Positions 7,339 through 15,377 of a DNA stretch of 64,000 bases are shown here, piece by piece. Below the pieces are notes generated by a model, which saw only the letters and a list, made by a program, of their open reading frames with translations, had not been told where the DNA came from and made no database searches. This stretch comes from Burkholderia diffusa. Its GTDB lineage: Bacteria; Pseudomonadota; Gammaproteobacteria; Burkholderiales; Burkholderiaceae. Where the stretch lies: the NCBI RefSeq assembly GCF_902499115.1, contig NZ_CABVPN010000005.1, forward strand, positions 62,001 through 126,000, in the 5' to 3' direction. The position numbers were made by a program, and so were the translations under genes. The first letter of the stretch is position 1; the number at the start of each line of letters is the position of its first letter.

Positions 7339-8874
7339 ATGAAGAACCGTCGGACGGTGTCGCTCTGCGTCGAAGGCATCCTGCTGCTGATCGTGCTGGC
7401 CTGCTCGCAGGTCGTGCACGACACCGCATCGCGGCCGTTCGTCGACGCGGTGCGCATCGGCATGCCAGCCGCAGGCGCGGCAGAGCGCAGCACCGCCTAT
7501 GTCGGTGCCGCGCCGTTCGCGGTGCGCGCGTCGACCGACGCGGACGCGTTGCTCGAACCGGCGCCAGCCCATACCGAGCCGGTCACGTTCGATCCCGACT
7601 GGCTATTGATCCCCGGTGTCGCCTACCTGTGGCTGTTCACGCTTCTGACTTGCGTCTACGCGGCGCGGCATTACGTGTTCAGTCTCGACCGTCTGTTCAA
7701 GCCGCAGCACGCACCTTATCAGGCGGTGACCCATGGCGAATGGCCGCGGCTCACGGTGTTCGTCGCCGCGCACAACGAAGAAGCCGTCGTCGTCGATTGC
7801 CTGATGGCGCTGCTCGCGACGACCTATCCGCACGACCGGCTGACGATCATTCCGGTCAACGACCGCTCGACCGACAACACGCGCGCGCTGATCGACGAGG
7901 TGCAAGCGCTGGCGCCCGAGCTCATCAAGCCGTTTCACCGCGAGAGCGGCAAGCCGGGCAAGGCGGCCGCGCTGAAGGACGCGCTGCGCTTCATCCGCGG
8001 CGACATCATGGTGGTGTTCGATGCCGATTACCTGCCGCGCCCCGGGTTGTTGAAGGAACTCGTCGCGCCGTTCTTCGATCCGGAAGTCGGCGCGGTAATG
8101 GGCCGCGTCGTGCCGCAGAACGCCGACAGCAACCTGCTCGCGCGGCTGCTCGATCTCGAGCGCGCGGGCGGCTATCAGGTCAACCAGCAGGCGCGCAACA
8201 ACCTGAACCTGGTGCCGCAGTACGGCGGCACGGTCGGCGGCATCCGCAAGGGTGCGCTCGATGCGGTCGGCGGATGGTGCGACGACATGCTCGCCGAGGA
8301 TACCGACATGACCTATCGCCTGCTGCTGAGCGACTGGCGCACGGTCTACCTGAATCACGCCGAATGCTATGAGGAAGTGCCCGAGCGCTGGGCAGTGCGC
8401 GCGCGGCAACTGACGCGCTGGGCGAAGGGGCACAACCAGACGCTGCTGCGCTATTTCGGTCCGGTGTTGCGCAATCCGCTGATCTCGCGACGCTGCCGGC
8501 TGGACGGCGCGCTGCTGCTCGGCGTGTTCCTGATGCCCGCGCTGCTCGCGATCGCGTGGGGCACCGCGATCACGCTTTATCTGCTCAATGGCGTCAACTC
8601 GACCGCGCTCGGCTTGCTCGTGTCGTTGTTCGCGCTGTTCGCGTTCAGCACCTTCGGCAACTTCGGCGTGTTCTTCGAGATCGTCGTCGCCGCGCGGCTC
8701 GACGGTCGCGCGACGCGCCTGCGGCTCGTGCCGGTCAACGTGGTCGGTTTTTGCGTGACGATCGCGGCCGTGGTCTCCGCGCTATGGGGGCTCGTGCTCG
8801 ATGCCGCGTTGCGGCGCGAACTGAAATGGGACAAGACCGAGCGTTTTCGCCGGCAATTGAAACCGGGGCGGTGA
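7339..8874 (+). CDS. Processive family-2 glycosyltransferase (polysaccharide synthase)
   Basis: 511 residues. An inner-membrane enzyme that polymerises a nucleotide-activated sugar and probably passes the chain through its own membrane domain. Order: membrane helix (about 8-25), a periplasmic segment, a second helix (about 90-108), then the GT-A domain with VFVAAHNEE, the DAD metal site (228-230), the catalytic ED of AEDTD (320-321) and the QLTRW processivity motif (357-361). Three or four C-terminal helices follow (from about 390). There is no PilZ domain, so direct c-di-GMP control is not indicated. ATG 7339 follows an AGG-rich site and precedes the first helix. It is the first gene of an operon with spacings of 3-14 bp. 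The sugar is inferred to be an N-acetylated hexosamine from the neighbouring deacetylase, GlmS and epimerase genes. Confidence 0.9.
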   Translation: MKNRRTVSLCVEGILLLIVLACSQVVHDTASRPFVDAVRIGMPAAGAAERSTAYVGAAPFAVRASTDADALLEPAPAHTEPVTFDPDWLLIPGVAYLWLFTLLTCVYAARHYVFSLDRLFKPQHAPYQAVTHGEWPRLTVFVAAHNEEAVVVDCLMALLATTYPHDRLTIIPVNDRSTDNTRALIDEVQALAPELIKPFHRESGKPGKAAALKDALRFIRGDIMVVFDADYLPRPGLLKELVAPFFDPEVGAVMGRVVPQNADSNLLARLLDLERAGGYQVNQQARNNLNLVPQYGGTVGGIRKGALDAVGGWCDDMLAEDTDMTYRLLLSDWRTVYLNHAECYEEVPERWAVRARQLTRWAKGHNQTLLRYFGPVLRNPLISRRCRLDGALLLGVFLMPALLAIAWGTAITLYLLNGVNSTALGLLVSLFALFAFSTFGNFGVFFEIVVAARLDGRATRLRLVPVNVVGFCVTIAAVVSALWGLVLDAALRRELKWDKTERFRRQLKPGR

Positions 8875-8877
8875 ACG

Positions 8878-9873
8878 ATGACGACCTTCAATGTGATGGT
8901 GCCGGTGGCAGGCGTGCTGAGCCTGCCGTTCCTGCCGCTGCTGCACGAGCTGATCCGGCGCAGCGACGTGGCGGCACTGCCGATCGGCGACGGGCCGTTC
9001 GTCGATCAGGCGCTGCTCGCCGCGCGCTGGCGCGATGCGCTGCGCGTGCACGTGGGCGGTGCGCGGCCGGCCGATTCGTCCGTGACGGCGCCGTGGCACG
9101 CGCTCGGGCTCCTGGTCCGGCATGACGACGAGATCCGCGTCGTGCACGACGAGCATTGCGAGGACGTGCTGTACGCCGATCGCGCGATCACGCTCGACCG
9201 CGGCGCGCGGGCCACGTATGCGTTCGCCGAGCAGCGCATCGACGTTCATGCCGGCGCGACGATCGGCATGCTCGCACACGCGCCGCATATCGACGTCGAT
9301 AGCGCGGTGCTGCGCGGCGTCGTGGTGGGCGGAACGGTATACCTGCATGGTGCCGGCGGCTTCGCGTGCCTGTACGGCGAGCCGATCGTCTTCGGCAAGG
9401 TGCCGGTGCTACCGGCCGACGATACGGCCGTCGCGCCGCGCCGTGCGGTCTCGCTGACGCGCCACTTTTCCAGGCTGCCGCATCGCTACGTGCACGGCCG
9501 CTACCTGCTCTCCTGCGACGTGCGTCTGCCCGCACATACGGTCGTGCAGGGCAACCTCGTCGTGGACGGCACGCTGGTTCTCGGTGACGGCTGCGTGCTG
9601 CGCGGCAGCGTCAAGGCGCATCGCGTCGAGCTCGAGCGCCATGCATTCCTGCACGGCTCGGTGTTCGCGCGGGACGACGTGCTGCTCGCCAGCGGCAGCT
9701 GCATCGACGGCGTCGTGTCGGCTGGTGGGCTGCTGCGTCTGACCGGCGCGCGCATCGGCGTCACCGGTCATCCTGTCAGCGCCTGTGCGCGCGACGTCTC
9801 GGTCGTCGGCCATGCATGCGTGCACGGCGACCTCGTCGCATGCCGCAGCGGCTGGTTCCATGCATCCCGTTAA
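8878..9873 (+). CDS. Polymer-forming (bactofilin-like) beta-helix protein
   Basis: 331 residues, starting 3 bp after the synthase stop. The middle and C-terminal halves (about 95-330) consist of short repeats rich in G, V, L and H. Examples are VVVGGTVYLHG, VVQGNLVVDGTLVLGDGCVLRGSV and VVGHACVHGDL, the regular pattern of a right-handed beta-helix as in bactofilins and polymer-forming cytoskeletal proteins. The N-terminus is mildly hydrophobic but has no clear signal peptide, so a cytoplasmic scaffold role is likely. In a synthase operon such a protein could position the synthase. That is inference. A beta-helix acetyltransferase-like enzyme is a less likely alternative, since no hexapeptide catalytic pattern is evident. 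Confidence 0.6.
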   Translation: MTTFNVMVPVAGVLSLPFLPLLHELIRRSDVAALPIGDGPFVDQALLAARWRDALRVHVGGARPADSSVTAPWHALGLLVRHDDEIRVVHDEHCEDVLYADRAITLDRGARATYAFAEQRIDVHAGATIGMLAHAPHIDVDSAVLRGVVVGGTVYLHGAGGFACLYGEPIVFGKVPVLPADDTAVAPRRAVSLTRHFSRLPHRYVHGRYLLSCDVRLPAHTVVQGNLVVDGTLVLGDGCVLRGSVKAHRVELERHAFLHGSVFARDDVLLASGSCIDGVVSAGGLLRLTGARIGVTGHPVSACARDVSVVGHACVHGDLVACRSGWFHASR

Positions 9874-9884
9874 GGAGCACCTCC

Positions 9885-10901
9885 ATGTCCGATCGATCCC
9901 GCCGTCGCCGCTCGCGCGCACCGGTCGCCGCACTGGCGGTGCTGTGCGGCGTTGCCGTCGGCCCGCTGCCGGTGCTCGCGGCGCAGCCGGATGATGCCGG
10001 CGCGCCGGCACCCGCGCAGTCGCCCGATGCCGCCGTGCCCGTCATCGTGCCGCGCATGCTCGACACGCCCGCGTTCGTGCGCGTGTCCGCCGATGGCCTG
10101 CCGGACGGTACGTCGCTCGCGGAATTCTCGCCTGACGATACGAACCGGCCGCCGTTGCCAGACGCCGTGATCGCGCACGTGCAGGCGCCGAGCGAACGGC
10201 ATGCCGAGATGTCGCTCGGCGTGTCCAGCGCACACCTGACGCACGGGTATGGCGACTGGTACGGCGTGCACGTGCGCGGCGTCTATCAGGACGGCGGTCG
10301 CACGATACTCGGCGAGCTGGCGCAGCTGCATCGCTTCGGCGAGAGCACGCAGCTGGGCGCATTGACGTATGTGCAGGACCTGGGACCGGACTGGTTCGGC
10401 GGCATCGGTTTTTCCGGCACCACGTCCGGGACGATCCTGCCGAGCGCGCGCGTCGACCTCTCGATCAACCGCAAGCTGCTGTCCAACCGGTCGCTGATCG
10501 TGTCGCTGGGCGCGGGCTATGCATGGAACCGCAGCGGCCACAGGGATCAGCTGTATCACGCGGGCCTGATCTGGTATGCGCTGCCGAAGTGGATCTTCGA
10601 GGCGGGTACGAACTACACGGTCGATTCGCCGGGGTCGGTGAAGGCGCCGCAATACTACGGCGCGGTCACCTACGGCGAGGTCGGCAAGAGCGTGATCGTG
10701 CTGCGTGGCGGGTTCGGCCGCGAGGCGTACCAGGTCACCGGATCCGGTTCGCAGATCGCCGATTTCCGCAGTCATGAAGTGAGCGCGAAATGGCGCTACT
10801 GGTTCACGCGCAAGTGGGGTACGCAAGTCGAGTTCGACTACTACCATAACCCCTACTATTCACGGATCGGCGGCGAGCTGAGCGTGTTCTATCGCTGGTA
10901 G
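9885..10901 (+). CDS. YaiO-family outer-membrane beta-barrel protein
   Basis: 338 residues. A basic N-terminus and a hydrophobic stretch ending in VLAAQPDD mark a signal peptide cleaved near residue 29-31. After a Pro/Ala-rich spacer, the part from about 105 on shows alternating polar and aromatic residues, a terminal aromatic (FYRW) and motifs such as YGDWYGVHVRG and KYWF-type RYWFTRKWGT. These are typical of the roughly 230-residue YaiO beta-barrel. Its likely role is the outer-membrane exit pore or accessory factor for the polymer made by the upstream synthase, as yaiO neighbours a glycosyltransferase gene in E. coli. AAGGAG overlaps the previous stop codon and decides the start at ATG 9885. 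Confidence 0.8.
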   Translation: MSDRSRRRRSRAPVAALAVLCGVAVGPLPVLAAQPDDAGAPAPAQSPDAAVPVIVPRMLDTPAFVRVSADGLPDGTSLAEFSPDDTNRPPLPDAVIAHVQAPSERHAEMSLGVSSAHLTHGYGDWYGVHVRGVYQDGGRTILGELAQLHRFGESTQLGALTYVQDLGPDWFGGIGFSGTTSGTILPSARVDLSINRKLLSNRSLIVSLGAGYAWNRSGHRDQLYHAGLIWYALPKWIFEAGTNYTVDSPGSVKAPQYYGAVTYGEVGKSVIVLRGGFGREAYQVTGSGSQIADFRSHEVSAKWRYWFTRKWGTQVEFDYYHNPYYSRIGGELSVFYRW

Positions 10902-10915
10902 CAGGAGCGGACGCC

Positions 10916-11686
10916 ATGCAGACGCATCCCGTCCGTCCTTCCGTCGACCGTTCGCTGCGGATCCACCCGCATCCGCAGCGCTGGCTGATGTCGATCGTGC
11001 TGCTGACCCCGACGCTCTATGCGTTGCTGTGGCTCGGTCTGCCGCTCGCGTGGCGCTACTGGCGCGCGGTCATGACGTGGGGGGCGCACGAGATCGATCC
11101 GGCATTGCACGTGATCGTGATCGGCTACCCGCCCGATGCGCCGCGCGTACTGCTGCTGTCGATCGATCTCGCCGCGCGAATGCCGAGCGGCACGCAGCTT
11201 GCCGTGACCGCCGTGCTATGCGCGATCGGCTTCGGCGCGTCGTTCTTCCGGCGTGCGAACTGGTTGCCCGTTGCATATCTGTTACGTATCGCGAGCTTCA
11301 CGCAGCTGCTGATCTGCGCGTATTTCTGGTTCGCACCGGACGCGTTCCCGTATGTGCCGATGCTGCATCTGCGTGACATGTTCGTGCTGCACGGCGCGGC
11401 GATCACGCTGATTCCGCTGGTGATGGCGGCGCTGTACTATCCGCTCGATTTCACGCTGCTGCAGAAGATCGCCGCATCGCTTCTCGTGGTCGGCTACTTC
11501 GTGTTTGCGCTGCCGTTCGTGATGCTGCTGCACGCGGTCGTCATCCACCATGGCTCGTTGCTGTTCCTGCCGTTCTGCTATTTCGTCCTCGGCGGCCCGC
11601 TGCTGATCGGCCTGCTCGTCACGCTCTACACCTACTGCGCGAGCTGGCCCGGCTCGCTGACGAATCCGTCCGACGATTCGCGCTGA
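10916..11686 (+). CDS. Polytopic inner-membrane protein of the polysaccharide operon
   Basis: 256 residues, starting 14 bp after the YaiO-like gene with a GGAG ribosome site. Hydrophobic segments are visible at about 25-45, 85-105, 118-136, 150-172, 180-205 and 212-235, giving about six membrane helices. A periplasmic or cytoplasmic loop between helices 1 and 2 contains HVIVIGYPPDAPRV. No family is recognised. By position it is probably an accessory of polymer synthesis or transport. The 309-bp gap after it holds a sigma-54-like element but no gene, so the downstream genes may also have their own promoter. Confidence 0.65.
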   Translation: MQTHPVRPSVDRSLRIHPHPQRWLMSIVLLTPTLYALLWLGLPLAWRYWRAVMTWGAHEIDPALHVIVIGYPPDAPRVLLLSIDLAARMPSGTQLAVTAVLCAIGFGASFFRRANWLPVAYLLRIASFTQLLICAYFWFAPDAFPYVPMLHLRDMFVLHGAAITLIPLVMAALYYPLDFTLLQKIAASLLVVGYFVFALPFVMLLHAVVIHHGSLLFLPFCYFVLGGPLLIGLLVTLYTYCASWPGSLTNPSDDSR

Positions 11687-11797
11687 TGGCGCGTGAAAAC
11701 GCCGCCGTATCAGTGATGAAACGAATCGGCCGCGTTTTTTGCCGCACCGCACGGCACGCGACGCACGGAGCGAGCACGACAGGGCTTCCGGAGCCAA

Positions 11798-11813
11798 TGG
11801 CACGTTGTTCGCT
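11798..11813 (+). promoter_or_regulatory. Possible second sigma-54-type promoter within the polysaccharide locus
   Basis: TGGCACG-TTGT-TCGCT has a perfect -24 half and the GG-N10-GC spacing, with one mismatch in the -12 half (TCGC for TTGC). It lies in the 309-base gap (11687-11995) about 180 bases before the deacetylase gene. The rest of that gap shows nothing else recognisable. Confidence 0.4.
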
Positions 11814-11995
11814 TCTCTTCCTGCGTCGCATCGATTCCTTTCCAACGGAGAAGACGGCCCGGCCGCCGACGGCCGACGTCTCTCGATGTTCGACGAACTG
11901 GGCAGCCGCACACATCTACCGGGCAAGGTGGGCCGAGCTGGCGGCACGCGCTTCGCTGCTGTGGCGCCACCCATTCCTTGAGCGAGGAGCACACC

Positions 11996-14149
11996 ATGTT
12001 GGCAAAGTCAGGCAAGTTCTTGCGGATACTATTCGCGCTGTTCGCGCTGGCGTTCGCATTCAGTCCGGGCGGCGTTCGGGCGGCCACCAACCAGCTTCTC
12101 CTGTTGGTGCCCGACACGCTGACGCTGCCTGATCCTCGCGTGTCCGCATGGCTCGATACCGCGCAGGAGGAAGGGTTGCAGATCACGGTGATGACCGACA
12201 GCCAGTTCATGGCCGCCGGGTCGTCGCTGTCGCAGTATCCCGGCCTGATCCTGCCGGACCAGGTTCATACGACGGCCGACGACACGCTCGTGACGGCGAT
12301 CCAGAACTACGCGCTGAACGGCGGCAAGGTGATGCTCGTCTACGATTTCGGCGTACTGAATTCGGCCGGATTCTACGTGAGCCCGAAGTCTCGTTTCAGC
12401 AACATGGTCGGCGTCGACTACGTGTTGTATGACCAATACGGCGGCAACATGATCGGCCTCGGCAACGTGACCGGCATGAGCAGCTGGCTGCGCACGCTGC
12501 AGGTGCCCCCCGGCAAGTCGATGGCATGGACGACGACGACTTCGGCGACCACGGCCGCCAGCCCCACGACGTCGTTCGCATCGACGAGCAGCTCCGGCTC
12601 GTCGAAGACGTCTGCGTCGACGTCGGGCACCAACGCGCTGTTCCTGCCCGCCAGCCCGTCGAACCCGGGCGGCCTCGCCAATTACAACCACCAGGCATGG
12701 TTCCAGTACACCACGTCGCCCACCGGCAGCGGCCTGCTGACCCAGACGCTGCCGAAGCTGACCGGCACCGTGACCGGCAAGCTGAAGAAGACCACCACGT
12801 ATAGCGCCGGTTCGCTGCTGAGCACCTCGACCGGCACGACGTCGACCGCGCTTGCGTCCACGCTGGCCACCACCGACACGCTCGAAGGCATCTCCGGCTA
12901 CGTGTACGGCTTTCTGACCTATCCGAGCTTCGTGACGCAGGGCACGTATTCGGGCACGACGATCCTGACGTCGCCGAACTTCGGGCTGGTGTCCGGCTAC
13001 AACCCGTACGGCAACGGCGGCGTGCTGTTCGTCAACCTGCCGCTCGCCTACCTCGACGGCCAGACCGACGGGATGCTGATCCACGGTTACCTGCATTATT
13101 TCGGCACGCAGATGCTGAACCTGCCGTCGCTATCGCCGCTGCCGAAGGCGGTGGGAGGGATCGTGTTCGACTGGCACTTCTGCGCTGAGGACCAGATCCA
13201 ACCGGCGCTTTACCTGAAGAGTCTCGGCGTATGGAACAACGGTCCGTTTACATTTTCGGTGACGGCGGGGCCCGACGAGGCAACGTTCGGCGACGGCAAT
13301 GGCATCAACCTCGCCAACAACCCGACGGCACAGAATCTCCTCAAGTATCTGGTGAACAAGGGACATCGCGTCGGCAGCCAAGGCGGATGGATTCACGACT
13401 ACTGGGGGGCGTATGCCAGCGAAACGAACCAGAGCACGTTCCAGCAGTATCTGGTGATGAACCATCAGGCGGTCCAGGCCGCGACCGGCGTGCCGGACGT
13501 GGAGTATGCGGCGCCTGAAGGCAATACGCCCACCTGGTCCGTAAACTGGCTGGAAAGCAACGGTTTCAACGGATATTACTTCACCGGTCACACCGGCTCG
13601 GCGCCGACCCGCGCATATAGAAATGGTGCGCTACTGAATCCCGGACTGTGGGCTTATCCGGTGTCGCCTTTCGGCAAGTACGCGACCTTTGAAGAATTCC
13701 AGCAATACGGGGTGCCGACATCCGACGTGAACAACTGGTACGCGAGCCTGCTGAATTTCGTCGCCGCAAACCATACCAGCCGGATGATTTACGCGCACCC
13801 GATCGGCGCGTCGTCTTATACGTCGACGTTGTCCGCGATCTTCACGCAAGCCAATACGCTGAAGTTCGCGGGGCAGTTCCGGTGGTACACGATGAGCGAC
13901 ATCACGATCTTCGACCGGGCGCGCCTGAACGTCACGTGGTCGGCCACCGACACGGGCAGCGGCTGGGCATTCTCGGCCAGCCACCCGACGAGCCTGACGA
14001 ACATGACGTGGCTGCTGCCGAAGGCTGCGTATGCGTTGCCGATCATCACGCAAGGTAGCGGCAGCGTGAATATCACCGACTCGACGTACTGGCTCGTAAC
14101 CGCGAATAGCGGCACCAGCCTCAAGTTCACCAGCGCCAAGGTGCACTGA
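11996..14149 (+). CDS. Exported NodB-like polysaccharide deacetylase with Ser/Thr-rich insert
   Basis: 717 residues with a clear signal peptide (cleavage near GVRAATNQ, about residue 27-30). The C-terminal half resembles a NodB-type deacetylase. VFDWHFCAED near residue 388 stands for the catalytic TFDD motif. SQGGWIHDYWG near 458-468 has the histidine of the metal site, and APEGNTPTW near 505 matches the usual RxPxG region. YAHPIGA near 598 is the last histidine motif. The N-terminal half (30-170) looks like a ligand or carbohydrate-binding domain. A low-complexity Ser/Thr/Ala tract (about 178-215) interrupts it. It is expected to remove acetyl groups from the exported polymer in the periplasm. 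GAGGAG supports ATG 11996. The family call rests on motif order, and metal ligands are not fully certain. Confidence 0.7.
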   Translation: MLAKSGKFLRILFALFALAFAFSPGGVRAATNQLLLLVPDTLTLPDPRVSAWLDTAQEEGLQITVMTDSQFMAAGSSLSQYPGLILPDQVHTTADDTLVTAIQNYALNGGKVMLVYDFGVLNSAGFYVSPKSRFSNMVGVDYVLYDQYGGNMIGLGNVTGMSSWLRTLQVPPGKSMAWTTTTSATTAASPTTSFASTSSSGSSKTSASTSGTNALFLPASPSNPGGLANYNHQAWFQYTTSPTGSGLLTQTLPKLTGTVTGKLKKTTTYSAGSLLSTSTGTTSTALASTLATTDTLEGISGYVYGFLTYPSFVTQGTYSGTTILTSPNFGLVSGYNPYGNGGVLFVNLPLAYLDGQTDGMLIHGYLHYFGTQMLNLPSLSPLPKAVGGIVFDWHFCAEDQIQPALYLKSLGVWNNGPFTFSVTAGPDEATFGDGNGINLANNPTAQNLLKYLVNKGHRVGSQGGWIHDYWGAYASETNQSTFQQYLVMNHQAVQAATGVPDVEYAAPEGNTPTWSVNWLESNGFNGYYFTGHTGSAPTRAYRNGALLNPGLWAYPVSPFGKYATFEEFQQYGVPTSDVNNWYASLLNFVAANHTSRMIYAHPIGASSYTSTLSAIFTQANTLKFAGQFRWYTMSDITIFDRARLNVTWSATDTGSGWAFSASHPTSLTNMTWLLPKAAYALPIITQGSGSVNITDSTYWLVTANSGTSLKFTSAKVH

Positions 14150-14241
14150 GCCGCAACGTCGATACACTCGCCGGCGCGCGACGCGGCCAACGCCGCGCCC
14201 GGCGAATTGCGCAGGACTACCGCGCAGGAGCCCCCCCCATC

Positions 14242-15330
14242 ATGAACCGGCCCGCGCTTTTCCCGGCCGCACGCGCGTGCGTGGCGGCCTTCGTCAGGCA
14301 GTGCCATGCGTGGCGCGTTGCCTGTTGCGTCGCCGCGTGCTGCTCCGTGCTGCACGTCGGCGCCGCCGAACTTCAGCTGAACGGGCTGTATCAACGCCCG
14401 GACGGTGCGATCACAGTGCGCCTGAACGGCGCCGGCATCGATCCATATTTCGCGGCGAAGGCGCTGCTTGCCGCCGCCGACACCCGCATGGATGCCCGCC
14501 AGGCGGCACTCGCATGGATCGCATGGGTGTTGCCACGCCAGCGTCTGGACGGGGGATTCGACCGCTTCTGCGTGAAGAGCGGACTGACCAGCCCGTGCGC
14601 GGAAGCCGACGCGGACGACGCGATGATGGCGACCTGGATCGAGCTGCTCGCGCGCTTTGCGCCGCCCGACGGGATGCCGGCGGCCTGGGAACTCAGCCTG
14701 AACCGCGCGGGCGCGCACCTGGACACGCTGCTCGACAAGGCGAGCGGCGTCTATCAGATTTCGTCGTCGCTGCATGTCGCGCTGCTGATGGATAACGTCG
14801 AGGTGCACAGTGCGTTCCAGGCACTCGCCGCGTATTACGTGCGCCGCGCCGATTACGTGCATGCGGGGCCGTGGAGCCAGCGTGCCGACCGGCTGTCGTC
14901 CGCGATCGTCAAGGTGTTCTGGCGCGGCACGCAATCCGGCTTTCGCGCGAGCACGCAGAAGATCAGCGACACGAGCTTCTATCCGGCGAAAGTCGCGCAG
15001 ATCTTTCCGATCCTGTCCGGCATCCAGGTGCCTGACCAGTCGAACGAGACGATCTATGCGCAGTGGATGCAGAAGTACGGCAAGACCTGGATGCAACTCG
15101 CCGGCTCCGATTTTCCGTGGGGGCTGATCGCGCTGGTCGCCTACAAGATGAACGACTGGAGCACCGTCGCCTGCTGGTATGCGCGCTCGGGCCCGTACCG
15201 TCATGGCGCGCACTGGAACGTACTGGAGGAGGCGCTGTACCTGGCATTCGAAAGCCGGATGACCGATCCGCTCGCACCCGCCAAATGCGGGTTCACGACG
15301 GCGGAGGTAACGGTGACCGGATCGCGCTGA
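14242..15330 (+). CDS. Exported alpha/alpha-toroid (six-hairpin glycosidase-like) protein
   Basis: 362 residues with an N-terminal hydrophobic region (about 5-42) ending at HVGAAELQ, compatible with a signal peptide despite three extra cysteines in the core. The mature part is almost all helical. It has repeated pairs such as ALAWIAWVLPRQRLDGGFDRF, DADDAMMATWIELLARF, VALLMDNVEVHSAFQALAAYY and WGLIALVAYKMNDW, which is the pattern of alpha/alpha-toroid glycosidases or lyases. Acidic residues in the DADD and DNVE motifs are plausible active-site candidates. In a synthase operon a periplasmic hydrolase (compare BcsZ or AlgL) commonly trims the polymer. No specific glycoside hydrolase family can be named. 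It lies 92 bp after the deacetylase and 47 bp before glmS. Confidence 0.6.
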   Translation: MNRPALFPAARACVAAFVRQCHAWRVACCVAACCSVLHVGAAELQLNGLYQRPDGAITVRLNGAGIDPYFAAKALLAAADTRMDARQAALAWIAWVLPRQRLDGGFDRFCVKSGLTSPCAEADADDAMMATWIELLARFAPPDGMPAAWELSLNRAGAHLDTLLDKASGVYQISSSLHVALLMDNVEVHSAFQALAAYYVRRADYVHAGPWSQRADRLSSAIVKVFWRGTQSGFRASTQKISDTSFYPAKVAQIFPILSGIQVPDQSNETIYAQWMQKYGKTWMQLAGSDFPWGLIALVAYKMNDWSTVACWYARSGPYRHGAHWNVLEEALYLAFESRMTDPLAPAKCGFTTAEVTVTGSR

Positions 15331-15377
15331 CACGACGGCGCACGGTCGATGAACGGAAACAGGGAAGGAGACGTGTC

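Noticed and set aside
12530..12640. Ser/Thr-rich tract as a possible phase-variable repeat
   Set aside because: The DNA is not a perfect short tandem repeat, so slippage is not expected; it was treated as a protein linker.
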